Positions 16,315 through 24,688 of a DNA stretch of 64,000 nucleotides are shown here, piece by piece; positions within the stretch are counted from its first letter, which is position 1, and every line of letters begins with the position of its first letter. The notes beneath the pieces are model-generated. The model saw nothing but the letters and a program-made list of their open reading frames with translations. It was not told the origin of the DNA and searched no databases. The DNA comes from Alkalicoccus luteus (lineage in GTDB: Bacteria > Bacillota > Bacilli > Bacillales > Salisediminibacteriaceae): assembly GCA_052061695.1 (NCBI GenBank), contig JBPZEY010000013.1; one strand, written 5' to 3'. A program made the position numbers and the translations under genes.

Positions 16315-16755
16315 TTATTCCACCGGCCCCAACAGACTGTTCAGCTTTCGTTTGCGGTCGCTGAACATTCCAAAGAGCATCAGCTTGACGGCTGCTGAAG
16401 GCACTGAAGCGTCAAACTGTACCATGTCAATCATCTTTGTGCGGCCGTCCGGCTCCGTTTTAAATGCATGAACGTGGCGCCACACCTTGAAAGGAAATGG
16501 TACCTCTATCCCTTCATCAATAAAATAGTTCGGTTCAGATACTTCACTGATTCTGCTCTTCCAGGAGAGCTTGGCAGCGTAAAAATTCATTTGCAGCTCA
16601 ATCTCAGCTCCCTCTTCACTTCGCTCGGATCCCTTTACCGTTATTTCAGGAAAGGTGGTGATAGCCGCCAAATTTTCAGTCGCCTGAAAAAAATCCCATA
16701 CCTCCTGAAGTGGCTTGTCTATAATCGTTCCGTAGTAGAATGTTCCGCTGGACAT
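16315..16755 (-). CDS. SRPBCC (START/Bet v1-like) family protein
   Basis: Protein of 146 residues with the SRPBCC hydrophobic-pocket fold: an opening strand (GTFYYGTIIDKPLQEVWDFF), a repeated beta region containing IELQMNFYAAKLSWKSRI, and a long C-terminal helix (AVKLMLFGMFSDRKRKL). Such proteins bind lipids or other hydrophobic ligands, or act as cyclases; the ligand is unknown. The ATG at 16755 is eight bases behind GGGAG; the GTG at 16761 is too close to that site. Single gene, minus strand. Confidence 0.72.
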   Translation of the reverse strand: MSSGTFYYGTIIDKPLQEVWDFFQATENLAAITTFPEITVKGSERSEEGAEIELQMNFYAAKLSWKSRISEVSEPNYFIDEGIEVPFPFKVWRHVHAFKTEPDGRTKMIDMVQFDASVPSAAVKLMLFGMFSDRKRKLNSLLGPVE

Positions 16756-16834
16756 ATACACCGCTCCCTTATCAACAAACTAAGCCGGCTAGGGCTTTTT
16801 TTCTTTACCCGTTTATGATCTTGCTCATACCTGA

Positions 16835-17275
16835 TTACGCATAGATATTAACGAGAAGACCCTGTATTTCTCCAGTTTGTTTTAACAGGTGGAGGCCTTT
16901 TTGTTGACCGCGCAGAACGCTGTCCGTCAGATCAATCAGCTTCGAATCTACTTCTTTTACGATTTTGTAAACCTTTGTTCGTCCCCGCCGGTTAAATCCT
17001 CTCTGCTCTTCAAGCTGCAGGCCGAGCTTCACCGCCTCATCCATGAACTCTTTTACCATTTTTTTATAAAGTCTCAGTTCATCGACGGTACGGGAATCTG
17101 CAAGTCGTTTTCCCTGCTTTTCAATCGCCTCCAGCTTTTGGCCGAATTGGTCATAGGCTCCCTGCCTTCTGCCGTCCTTCATTATTTCCTGAAACGTTAT
17201 TTTCGCTTCCGTGCTTTTATTGCTGCTGTCCGAAGCCCGCGCGGCACCGGCAGCACGTATTCGCTGTATATCCAT
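16835..17275 (-). CDS. yaaR: YaaR family protein (DUF327)
   Basis: Protein of 146 residues, predicted mainly alpha-helical, matching the YaaR/DUF327 family of Firmicutes; characteristic segments are DELRLYKKMVKEFMDEAV and KVYKIVKEVDSKLIDLTD. The function is unknown. In Bacillus subtilis yaaR lies near holB; here it follows flagellin as the last gene of a flagellar unit, which suggests a role in flagellar assembly or a secretion-linked process (inference). The ATG at 17275 follows GGGGGA with nine bases between; an upstream ATG at 17302 has no ribosome site. Confidence 0.75.
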   Translation of the reverse strand: MDIQRIRAAGAARASDSSNKSTEAKITFQEIMKDGRRQGAYDQFGQKLEAIEKQGKRLADSRTVDELRLYKKMVKEFMDEAVKLGLQLEEQRGFNRRGRTKVYKIVKEVDSKLIDLTDSVLRGQQKGLHLLKQTGEIQGLLVNIYA

Positions 17276-17347
17276 TACACGTGATCCCCCTGCAAAATAC
17301 ATGTATTGCTATTAGTATAACAGATTGGCCTGCAGGCTTTGTTCTAT

Positions 17348-18721
17348 TTATTGAAGCAGCTGAAGAACGCCCTGAGGCAGCTGATTTGCCTGCGCAAGCA
17401 TTGCTGTTGCAGACTGGTTCAATATGTTATTGCGGGTGAATTCCGTCATTTCAAGTGCCATATCTGCATCTCTGATTCGCGATTCTGAGCTTGTCAGATT
17501 CTCGTGCGTCACCTGCAGATTGTTAATCGTATGCTCCAGACGATTTTGAACGGCACCCAGCTTGGCACGGGCATCGGACAGCATGGCAACAGCCCGGTCC
17601 AGCTTAAAGATCGCTTCACCTGCGTCTTCACTGGATGCTACGGAGATATCCGTTATACCTAGCGTCACCGTGTCCATCTTTGGAATATCGATCAACACTT
17701 CCTGCCCGGTATTTGGTCCAATTTGGAACGCAAGCGCGTTGTTGGAAAGTGAAAATTCCTGTGCAGGTTGTTCTGCAGCAAGAACGGAAGCGCCTACCGG
17801 GTAATGAATCCCCTCATACCGGAACTCTCCGTTGACTGTTGTCACGGTCTTTTCCGCCCGCACCAGTGTTTCAGTTTCAGTCTCATCCTCATTCAATTTG
17901 TTAAGCTTCAGAGACGCCGTTGCTTCGAGCTTCACTCGTGCAGTGCCATTGCTGGTAATATCCGCAGTTTTGATTGAAACTCCTCCGACTGTTACATCCT
18001 CTCCTTTTTCAATGACCTTTGTTTCCAGCACTCGTCCCTGGGGCCCGATGACTTCTACTTTTGCCGATGCAGATTGTTCATCATATTCCCGGACATTAAT
18101 CGTGTAACTACCAAACTGTCCGCTGCCATTCGGGTCAAGTAAAACAGATGATTCATTAAGACCGGCAGCCGGCTGCGTCATCTCTGCCGTTTGTACGACA
18201 TTTTCCATTTGCAGCCTGTAGCTTCCGCTCGCATATTCAGCCGACTGTACATCCGGTGTTCCACCCAAGATCTGCTCCCCTGAGAGCGTAGTTACTAGTG
18301 CACTGCTCCCGTCAAGCAGCTTCCGCGTATTAAATTCCGTTTTTTCTGAAACACTGTCAATTTCTTTTTTCAGCTGATCGATTTCTTTTTGCAGTTGCTC
18401 TCTGTCTTCATCGGTATTCGTATCATTTGCTGCTTGAACAGATAGTTCCCGCATGCGCTGGAGCATCGCATGCACCTCCTGAAGAGCACCCTCTGATGTC
18501 TGCATAAGTGATATACCGTCAAGTGCATTTCGTTCTGCCATTTTTAAGCCTTTAATTTGTGATCGCATTTTTTCTGAAATCGCAAGTCCTGCAGCGTCAT
18601 CCGCTGCCCGGTTTATGCGAAGCCCGGACGAAAGCTTTTCCAAGTTGCTTGATGTCGCCTGCTGATTTTGATATAAGTTGCGATACGCATTAAGCGCCTG
18701 AATATTATTATTGATTTTCAT
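17348..18721 (-). CDS. hag: Flagellin
   Basis: Flagellar filament subunit of 457 residues. The conserved N-terminal D0/D1 domain spans about residues 1-145 (MKINNNIQALNAYRNL, ADDAAGLAISEKMRSQI), and the C-terminal D1/D0 domain is about 365-457 (AKLGAVQNRLEHTINNL, ending in the LPQGVLQLLQ tail). The central 150-360 region is a variable surface domain rich in Thr, Glu and Val, making this longer than the ~304-residue Bacillus subtilis Hag. The acidic central domain fits a saline habitat. AGGAGG precedes the ATG. Only 11 bases separate it from the fliS-like gene, so it is co-transcribed with it rather than having the usual private promoter. Confidence 0.95.
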   Translation of the reverse strand: MKINNNIQALNAYRNLYQNQQATSSNLEKLSSGLRINRAADDAAGLAISEKMRSQIKGLKMAERNALDGISLMQTSEGALQEVHAMLQRMRELSVQAANDTNTDEDREQLQKEIDQLKKEIDSVSEKTEFNTRKLLDGSSALVTTLSGEQILGGTPDVQSAEYASGSYRLQMENVVQTAEMTQPAAGLNESSVLLDPNGSGQFGSYTINVREYDEQSASAKVEVIGPQGRVLETKVIEKGEDVTVGGVSIKTADITSNGTARVKLEATASLKLNKLNEDETETETLVRAEKTVTTVNGEFRYEGIHYPVGASVLAAEQPAQEFSLSNNALAFQIGPNTGQEVLIDIPKMDTVTLGITDISVASSEDAGEAIFKLDRAVAMLSDARAKLGAVQNRLEHTINNLQVTHENLTSSESRIRDADMALEMTEFTRNNILNQSATAMLAQANQLPQGVLQLLQ

Positions 18722-18732
18722 ATTGATTCCTC

Positions 18733-19152
18733 CTAGTTTTCAATCCCAATATGCTGTTCGTAAGCAGACAGCTGCCGCTTAACTCCTGCTTGAGGCTTTA
18801 CACCAGTTTGTGTCCGAACTGCCGAGAGCCAGTCAGAATAGAGCGGCTCCATCATCATTCGCAGCCTTTTGATTCGCTCTCTGTCTTTGGTGAGATTACA
18901 CTGCATCAGCTCATCTGCCGTATACTGATAAACGGCTTCAAACTGGTCTGCCAGGATCCCCGCCTCGTAGCGGAGGCCTGTTCCCAGACGGACACAAATA
19001 TCAATTGACTGCTGTAAGGCTTTGTTCGCTTGCATATATTCTTTCTCACTTATACTGCTCTCTGCTTTTTCCATTTGCAGGCACAACGCCTCAAGCAAAA
19101 GAGCAGTAAGCTGCTGTGGCGTTTTTTCATACAGTTCTTTCTCCGTAAGCAT
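18733..19152 (-). CDS. fliS: FliS-like flagellin export chaperone
   Basis: Helical protein of 139 residues with the FliS layout: an N-terminal TPQQLTALLLEALCLQMEKAE (compare 'SPEELTLMLYDGC' of FliS), then a helix with ALQQSIDICVRL, and LYSDWLSAVRTQ near the end. FliS binds the C-terminal end of flagellin and keeps it unfolded for export. Its position directly upstream of flagellin, without fliD nearby, suggests a dedicated chaperone for this filament protein. GGGGAGAG lies just before the ATG. Confidence 0.75.
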   Translation of the reverse strand: MLTEKELYEKTPQQLTALLLEALCLQMEKAESSISEKEYMQANKALQQSIDICVRLGTGLRYEAGILADQFEAVYQYTADELMQCNLTKDRERIKRLRMMMEPLYSDWLSAVRTQTGVKPQAGVKRQLSAYEQHIGIEN

Positions 19153-19171
19153 ATTCTCTCCCCCTCATCCT

Positions 19172-19471
19172 TCAACTTTGATGCATGCGCTCCAGCTCTT
19201 CGATCATGAGTAATATTTCTGCAATAACCGCATAGAGCTGAGGTGGAATATCATCTCCTAAATCAAGGTCAATTAAATTTTCAATTAAATAGGGATCTTC
19301 CTCCATATGAATATGATGCTCCTGCGCTATCTCCTTTATTCGCTCTGCAACGTGGCCCCGTCCGCTGGCTAGCACTTTAGGGGTGCCGTCAAGCTCGTTA
19401 TAGTGAATAACTGCTGCTGTACTGCCGTTGATCGCTCGCTTTTTCACTTGATTAAACCGGCGCTGTATCAT
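19172..19471 (-). CDS. ylqH: YlqH, FlhB C-terminal-like protein
   Basis: Protein of 99 residues corresponding only to the cytoplasmic C-terminal domain of FlhB/YscU export-gate proteins (AAVIHYNELDGTPKVLASGRG, then IKEIAQEHHIHMEEDPYL). The autocleavage motif NPTH of true FlhB is absent. In Bacillus subtilis ylqG-ylqH form a pair as here. The likely role is in regulating export-substrate choice, but this is inferred from the FlhB relationship. Its start overlaps the stop of ylqG by 4 bases, so the two are translationally coupled. Confidence 0.8.
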   Translation of the reverse strand: MIQRRFNQVKKRAINGSTAAVIHYNELDGTPKVLASGRGHVAERIKEIAQEHHIHMEEDPYLIENLIDLDLGDDIPPQLYAVIAEILLMIEELERMHQS

Positions 19472-21519
19472 ATTTTGACATCCACTCCGTCCTTGAAGTT
19501 CTCTTCTGCTGCCGGATCTGCTGCCGGTGCTTGTTTCTCCTCTATTTCCATTGGCGCTGATTGGATGGACTGCACCTGATAGCCAATTTCTCTGATTGAC
19601 GCTGCATATTTTTCCTTCAGCGGTTCGAGACGCTCAGAAAAAGTGGATTCATCATTATAAAAAGAAACTGTCAGCTGCCTGTTTTGCACAGATACGCGTA
19701 TCCCTAGCGGGCCTGAGACCGGAGCTTCCAAATGAAAATAAAGCTGAATGTTCTCCCAGTCAAGTCCGCCCTGATGACGCTCATCGACGAATATTTTCAG
19801 TTCCTGCATCGTATCATCCAGCATCAGCGGCACGTGAAATAAAAGACCGCTTTGACTGTCCAAACGATTTCCCTGCTGATGCCCGTTTATGACTGCGAGA
19901 GCCCGCTGCGCTCCAGCCTCCTGTTCACCGCCTGCCTGCAGCATCCTTCCTAATAGCCCTTTTAAATTGCGATTTTCTTCCGGATTCCTCATATCAGGTC
20001 TGACCAATTCTACCTCCCGGTTAAAACCGAACTGCCTGAGCGCCTCCAGCACGTTCCTGCCAGAATGCTCGTTTGCTGCAAGCGTTCTGCCCGTATTTTC
20101 TGTGAGCTGTCGAATCTGCTGAGTGATCGGGCGTTCTGAATCCGCTTCTTTATGTACGTGCTGATATCTGAAGGCAGACGGTTTATATTCCATCTGTTCG
20201 ATCGTTTGCCGGACCCCGGCAGTGACAGCTGCAGCTTGTCGCAGCTGTCCTTGATTCATTAGCTGTTTCGCATGCGTCAGCTCTGAGCTTGCTTGCAGCA
20301 GCGTCCTTTCTTGTTTCATCGATGCGAATAACAGCCATCCGCTTCTGTTAATGGATTTATCAAGCTGCTGAATAACTTGTTCAAGCATCGGCTTCACTTG
20401 CGGAGCTGCCTGTTGCTGAAAGCGCTGTATCAACAGATCCATTCTCGCAAGACTTCTTACCGCTTCACGTTGAAATCCCTGAAATTCATCCCTAGCTGAG
20501 GCCATTGCCGGAGTTACTTCTCGTACCATTACCGTAATGCCAGAAGCCGACTGGACACGATCAGGAGGCTGGCTGGACGAGAGCTGTTGAAAGAGCTGGG
20601 CCGCGCGCACTTCTTTCCCTTCATCCAGCAAAAAAAGTACGTGCCGCAGCTGCTCCAGCGTTGAAGCATTTGCGGTTTGCTGTTGCTGCTGAAGCATCTG
20701 TTCTGCCGCAGTGCGAAGCGGAAGAGCAGGCGAATTTGCAGGAGCTTTGTCTAAAGCTGGAAAAACCAGCTCTCTCAGCTTATCAGCTGCAGTGCTCCTT
20801 CCGCCTTGAGATTGAGCAGAAAGAACGGTCCTCAACAGTTGATTCACTGCTTCAGCATGAACTGTTCCAGACGCCGACTGCTGCAATGCAGTAACTGCAT
20901 TTCTGACACCGGATCCACTTTCGTACGCCTGGAGCAGTGCCGGGAGCGTTTGCCGGATTCCATGAACAGCAGGCGTGTCAGCACTGGCTCCTGCTGTCAT
21001 GACCTGCTGCAATGCCTGCAGAGGTGTCGTATGAGCGGCGCGCTGGAAGCGATCCAGTACGTCGGCAGACAGTGCCGCACGCGTATCCATGGCCTGTTGA
21101 ACCGCCTGAACTGAACCTCCCCGGCTTTCTGTCATAAACTGCACCACTGTGCGGACATTTTCACTCGTTAATCTTCCGTGAGCCTGCAGTATTCTAACAG
21201 CCTCCACTGTTTTAGCAACAGGCTGGCCGCCTGCCTCTCTGATTAACGCCTGAATATCGGGCCGTGAGCGATCCGACGCTTCAGCGGCTACAGCTGCGCG
21301 CAGCGTCACTTTCCCGTCTTGTATACGAGAAACATCTGCTTGCACGGTATCACCACTGGGCACTCGCCCTTCAAATACGGCGTTGACCTCTCTGCCTCGG
21401 ATTTGCACGACCGCTTCTCGCTCGCTGGTCCGTTCCACAATCACAGCTCTTACTGTTTCCCCTTCACGAGGTGCTGGCCGCTGCTCGTGTGAATATTGCT
21501 GGAAAGGCTGAATCTCCAT
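19468..21519 (-). CDS. ylqG: YlqG-like large protein with FliK-type C-terminal domain
   Basis: Protein of 683 residues, Gln/Ala-rich and mostly helical in the middle (runs such as LQQQQQTANAS). The N-terminal ~75 residues form an OB-like beta domain (GETVRAVIVERTSEREAVVQ), and the C-terminal ~120 residues resemble the FliK hook-length control domain (LMLDDTMQELKIFVDE, then VSVQNRQLTVSFYNDE). This architecture suggests a secreted or gate-interacting ruler. It is the first gene of the ylqG-ylqH-fliS-hag-yaaR unit, with AGGAGGATGGTC before the ATG and a sigma-D-like promoter 50-80 bases upstream. Confidence 0.75.
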   Translation of the reverse strand: MEIQPFQQYSHEQRPAPREGETVRAVIVERTSEREAVVQIRGREVNAVFEGRVPSGDTVQADVSRIQDGKVTLRAAVAAEASDRSRPDIQALIREAGGQPVAKTVEAVRILQAHGRLTSENVRTVVQFMTESRGGSVQAVQQAMDTRAALSADVLDRFQRAAHTTPLQALQQVMTAGASADTPAVHGIRQTLPALLQAYESGSGVRNAVTALQQSASGTVHAEAVNQLLRTVLSAQSQGGRSTAADKLRELVFPALDKAPANSPALPLRTAAEQMLQQQQQTANASTLEQLRHVLFLLDEGKEVRAAQLFQQLSSSQPPDRVQSASGITVMVREVTPAMASARDEFQGFQREAVRSLARMDLLIQRFQQQAAPQVKPMLEQVIQQLDKSINRSGWLLFASMKQERTLLQASSELTHAKQLMNQGQLRQAAAVTAGVRQTIEQMEYKPSAFRYQHVHKEADSERPITQQIRQLTENTGRTLAANEHSGRNVLEALRQFGFNREVELVRPDMRNPEENRNLKGLLGRMLQAGGEQEAGAQRALAVINGHQQGNRLDSQSGLLFHVPLMLDDTMQELKIFVDERHQGGLDWENIQLYFHLEAPVSGPLGIRVSVQNRQLTVSFYNDESTFSERLEPLKEKYAASIREIGYQVQSIQSAPMEIEEKQAPAADPAAEENFKDGVDVKI

Positions 21520-21569
21520 ATGACCATCCTCCTGCAGTCGGTACTGTGACCGTCTTTTATCTAGTTTCT

Positions 21570-21596
21570 ATATCGGTTAAACATAAGAGCTCTTGA
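21570..21596 (-). promoter_or_regulatory. Sigma-D (flagellar) promoter of the ylqG-hag unit
   Basis: On the minus strand TCAA (21596-21593), a 15-base spacer, then ACCGATAT (21577-21570). This differs from the sigma-D/FliA consensus TAAA-N15-GCCGATAT by one base in each box and lies about 50 bases before the ylqG start, ahead of five flagellar-type genes. Confidence 0.7.
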
Positions 21597-21671
21597 ACCA
21601 ATTCCTTGTTTTACTTGCTCTTCCGTATATCGCTTGACCCTAAAGAACTAGTACGGCAACGAGTTCAGCTA

Positions 21672-21700
21672 CAAAAGCCGTCCGGTTACATCGGACGGCT
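21672..21700 (-). terminator. Hairpin terminator at the head of repeat copy d
   Basis: Perfect 9-base stem AGCCGTCCG/CGGACGGCT with a 7-base loop, followed on the minus strand by TTTTGT. It would end transcripts coming from dinB, which is over 700 bases away with a repeat in between. Confidence 0.7.
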
Positions 21701-22440
21701 CAGGCTGTTGTAAAAGTCTTTCAATTTACATATGTATTCGTGTGGTTGTATTTGCCCTCTGCTTACCCCAGCCTGCCGTGGCCTGGCCTTCAGCTATATT
21801 CAAACTGCTTGTTTCGCCTCCGCCCGAAACATCGGGGAAAGCGCTTCGATTCTTAAAGACCAACGTCATGACGGGCAGACGCGACTGCTTCTTTTCGTTT
21901 GTCATGAATTCGATGACGTACTGGCATCTCTATTTAACATCGAAACGTTTCCTCGGGAAGATTCTATCCGTATGGAAGCCGATCGTGCAGGCCTAACCAG
22001 GCACGTGAAACGCACTGCCGGCCGCCGGATTCTCGACTCGTTTTAATCCCTCCATGATTGGAGGCCCTTCAGAGCCGGTCACTTGCAGGGAGGTGACGAA
22101 GATTGATACCAATTAGCACGAGCCCGCCGTGTAAGCGTTACTCAAACGACGCTTCGCTTGTAAGCTGCAGGGTGAAAGAGAGTCTAAAGCTTCACTCTCG
22201 TTCTGGTTTTGAGCGGCAGTCCGTTCGTGAGAAGTCAGCATGGGGAGTGAAAACATCTCGTGAAAAGCACTGCCCATATGAATCCATCCCCTTCTAACGT
22301 GCTATCTATTAAGTAAATTAGAAGAAGCCTTAAGCAGCAGCCTAAGGCAAATCTCTGTTTACAAGTGAAGATGGACGGCATGCGAACGAATTAATTTGCA
22401 GGTAAACACAGCAAGCAGTTTAGACAGTCGATGTGGCACA
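21701..22440 (+). repeat. Terminator-associated repeat, copy d
   Basis: About 0.7 kb without a credible gene. It begins CAGGCTGTTGTAAAAGTC (16 of 18 with copy e) at the base after a terminator hairpin. Positions 21724-21798 share with copy e the ordered blocks TTTACAT..TATTCG, CCCTCTG.TTACC, AGCCTGCCGTGG and TTCAGCTAT. The right end is undefined. Open frames 21732-22046 and 22103-22297 lack ribosome sites. Confidence 0.6.
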
Positions 22441-22447
22441 CCTGATT

Positions 22448-23617
22448 CTATTTGTAATAGCCTCGCCGAACAGCCGTTGGACCGAACCGCTCTTGCAGCT
22501 GTCTAACGTGTTCGTCTCGATCCCATTCTTCTTTGTCCTTCTGATAAGAAAACAAATCAAGCTGTTTTACTGCACTGCCTTTTTCAATCAGGTCAATTCC
22601 TGTTAAACCTAACAGCCTGACCCTGTCTCCGTTCCAAGATGTCTCCAGCAGCTCTTTGGCGCAGGATTCAATCGTCTGATGGTCGGAAAGTGGATATGGA
22701 AGTCTGATGGAACGCTGTATGGTTTCCCACGTACTGTATCTGATTGTAAGCTGCAGACCGGAAGCATAAACGTATTTCTTATGAAGTCGCTGTGCAACTA
22801 AATTGGACAGCAGATGAATTACTGGCGCCATATCCTGCAGGCTTACCGCATCTTCCGGAAGCGTGCGCGAATGACCGATACTTTTAAACTCTTCAGCTGA
22901 TTCCGGATCAACGGGTCTGCTATCAATTCCCCACGCTTTTTCAAACATTCTGCCTCCACTCGAGCCGAACGTGCTTTTCAGCTTATCCTCTCCATAAGCT
23001 GCGATATCACCAATTGTTTCAATACTCAGCTGCCTCAGTTTTTCTGCTGTTCTCGCTCCAATTCCATGCATCTCCTCACAGGGCAGCGGCCATAAAAGGC
23101 GCTGCACATCCCGCTTTCGCAATACCGTAATACCTAGCGGTTTTTTCCAGTCACTTGCTGTTTTCGCAAGGAATTTGTTAGGTCCAATACCAATGCTGCA
23201 AGGAAGCCCCAAAGTATCCAGCACCTCCTGCTGAATTGATTGAGCCACGGCAACAGGATGCTTTCCATATAAGTATTTCGTCATATCCAGGTAGCCTTCA
23301 TCAATCGATACCGGCTCCACTAAACCTGTTTTACTGCGCAGCACCTCAAAAAATTTTGCAGACATTTCCCGGTACCTTGGAAAGCGCGGCTCTCTGACAA
23401 GCAAATCGGGGCATGCCTTCTTAGCTTCCCACAGAGGCACCGGTGGCTTCACGCCCATTTTTTTAGCTTCGTAACTAGCCGTTACAACGATGCCTTTCCT
23501 TTTTTTGGCGTTTCCTGCAATAGCAAGCGGCTTGCCTTTTAGCGAAGGGTCATCAGCTGCTTCAACAGAGGCATAAAAGCTGTTCAAATCAATATGAAAA
23601 ATGATTCGGTGACTCAC
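22448..23617 (-). CDS. dinB: DNA polymerase IV (Y family), YqjH type
   Basis: Error-prone translesion polymerase of 389 residues. The palm-domain catalytic residues are seen in HIDLNSFYASVE (N-terminus) and SIDEGYLD (about residue 104). The thumb carries the helix-hairpin-helix segment MHGIGARTAEKLRQL, and the C-terminal little-finger domain ends with a probable clamp-binding QLDLFSY (about residue 363). It starts at GTG 23617, eight bases after GGAGG. It matches B. subtilis polYI (yqjH) in family and in location near yqjE. No terminator is seen close to its stop; a repeat lies between it and the hairpin at 21672. Confidence 0.93.
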   Translation of the reverse strand: MSHRIIFHIDLNSFYASVEAADDPSLKGKPLAIAGNAKKRKGIVVTASYEAKKMGVKPPVPLWEAKKACPDLLVREPRFPRYREMSAKFFEVLRSKTGLVEPVSIDEGYLDMTKYLYGKHPVAVAQSIQQEVLDTLGLPCSIGIGPNKFLAKTASDWKKPLGITVLRKRDVQRLLWPLPCEEMHGIGARTAEKLRQLSIETIGDIAAYGEDKLKSTFGSSGGRMFEKAWGIDSRPVDPESAEEFKSIGHSRTLPEDAVSLQDMAPVIHLLSNLVAQRLHKKYVYASGLQLTIRYSTWETIQRSIRLPYPLSDHQTIESCAKELLETSWNGDRVRLLGLTGIDLIEKGSAVKQLDLFSYQKDKEEWDRDEHVRQLQERFGPTAVRRGYYK

Positions 23618-23825
23618 GCTGACGCCCTCCTTTTCTCTCCATAGTCTCTTTTCATTTTATCAGATTTTGCTCCTGCACCGCTAAACGTTAAGCTACTCTT
23701 GCAAAGCTTTTTAGAGCAAAAAAGGCGGTAAAGCATAAACTGTTTTCAGCTATGATATGTATAAACTAACACTCAACTTCCTCCAAAGACGATAAGCCGC
23801 AAATAAGCAGGTACGATTCATGAAA

Positions 23826-23854
23826 TTTACAAATTATTCACAACATTTTGTAAA
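23826..23854. promoter_or_regulatory. Inverted repeat upstream of the 65-residue gene
   Basis: TTTACAAA and TTTGTAAA form a perfect 8-base inverted repeat separated by 13 bases. It lies just upstream of a possible promoter (TTCGAC 23861-23866, 18-base spacer, TATACT 23885-23890). It may be an operator for the small gene at 23918; the regulator is unknown. Confidence 0.35.
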
Positions 23855-23917
23855 CATACGTTCGACCGTGACTATTATCTATGCTATACTACGTATATAG
23901 AAAGGTGGTCGATATTG

Positions 23918-24115
23918 ATGAGGGAGCAATTTTATCAATCTCCTGTTCATCAATCGGTTCTTCACCTGGTTACGGAGGCCTTAAAGGAGTTTACGGCCGC
24001 CAGGGCGCCTTCACCTACGATTAGACAGCTGGCCCAGCTGATCGGCTGCTCAGAAGAGACGATCTTGGAGTCAATAGAGTTCGGCAGACAGGAATCGATT
24101 GGTCTTTTACAGTGA
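23918..24115 (+). CDS. Small protein with sigma-70 region 3-like helix-turn-helix
   Basis: A 65-residue protein without known name. The C-terminal half, PSPTIRQLAQLIGCSEETI followed by LESIEFGR, resembles region 3 of SigB/SigF-type sigma factors (pattern SPTxxELAxxLGxSEExVxEA). Regions 2 and 4 are absent. It could be a free-standing DNA- or core-binding regulator, or a remnant. The ATG at 23918 (a TTG precedes it directly) follows AAAGGTGG with good spacing, and a promoter and terminator frame it, so it is probably expressed. Gene order (next to yqjH) is where B. subtilis has the small gene yqzH; homology with that was not checked. Confidence 0.6.
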   Translation: MREQFYQSPVHQSVLHLVTEALKEFTAARAPSPTIRQLAQLIGCSEETILESIEFGRQESIGLLQ

Positions 24116-24144
24116 ATGGAGTGCCCTTGGATTTTGAAATAGTT

Positions 24145-24174
24145 AAAACGGTGCCGGATTACCGGCACCGTTTT
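24145..24174 (+). terminator. Terminator of the small gene; left flank of repeat copy e
   Basis: AAAACGGTGCCGG-ATTA-CCGGCACCGTTTT, perfect 13-base stem. It is 29 of 30 identical, in the same direction, to 24689-24718 on the other side of the repeat. Confidence 0.88.
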
Positions 24175-24688
24175 CAGGCTGTTGATAAAGTCAATTTGTT
24201 TACATGTTTATTCGATTGATTGACTTTCCCCTCTGTTTACCGAGCCTGCCGTGGGCTTGCCTTCAGCTATTTCTCAGGATAAACCTCTGAGAAAGGATCT
24301 TCAGGCTGCGCTAATTCCACGGGCACGCCGGACACAAAGGGGAAATGAATTTGTTTGATGGAGAAAAACGTCTCAATCGCTGGACGCTGCGGCTTTTTTT
24401 GGTGGATACGTTGACGTTCATCCCGATTCGACATCGAAGCGCTGCCTAACGAAAGGTTCCCTCTAGATGGAACAAGCTCGTGTGAATCTTCACCAGGGTT
24501 TTAACCGGACAGCCAGCTGCTAAATCGGAGGAAACCCGACTCCGGGAGGATCAGAACGAGGCGAAGATCCAGCGCTTCTGACGAAAGGAAGAAGCGGTTA
24601 GCTGAGCCCGTTCCCTCCGGAAAGCGAGGGTCCGCAGATGCAGGCAGATGCAAAGTCATTCACCTGAAATGACTTTATCAACACTCTG
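24175..24688 (+). repeat. Terminator-associated repeat, best-defined copy e (514 bp)
   Basis: A 514-base non-coding element with imperfect terminal inverted repeats: CAGGCTGTTGATAAAGTC at 24175-24192 and the complement of CAGAGTGTTGATAAAGTC at 24671-24688 (16 of 18 identical, continuing beyond). A small hairpin, AAAGTCATT...AATGACTTT, lies at the right end. Both outer flanks are the same terminator in direct repeat. No open reading frame of note exists; the element looks like a non-autonomous, MITE-like mobile sequence. It shares internal blocks with copies b and d. Confidence 0.75.

Noticed and set aside
21732..22046. 104-codon open frame in repeat copy d
   Set aside because: No ribosome site, Cys/Arg-rich random composition, and it overlaps the shared non-coding repeat blocks.
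22103..22297. 64-codon open frame in repeat copy d
   Set aside because: Preceded by AGGGAGG by chance, but the product is low-complexity and unlike any family, and the stretch is part of the repeat region.
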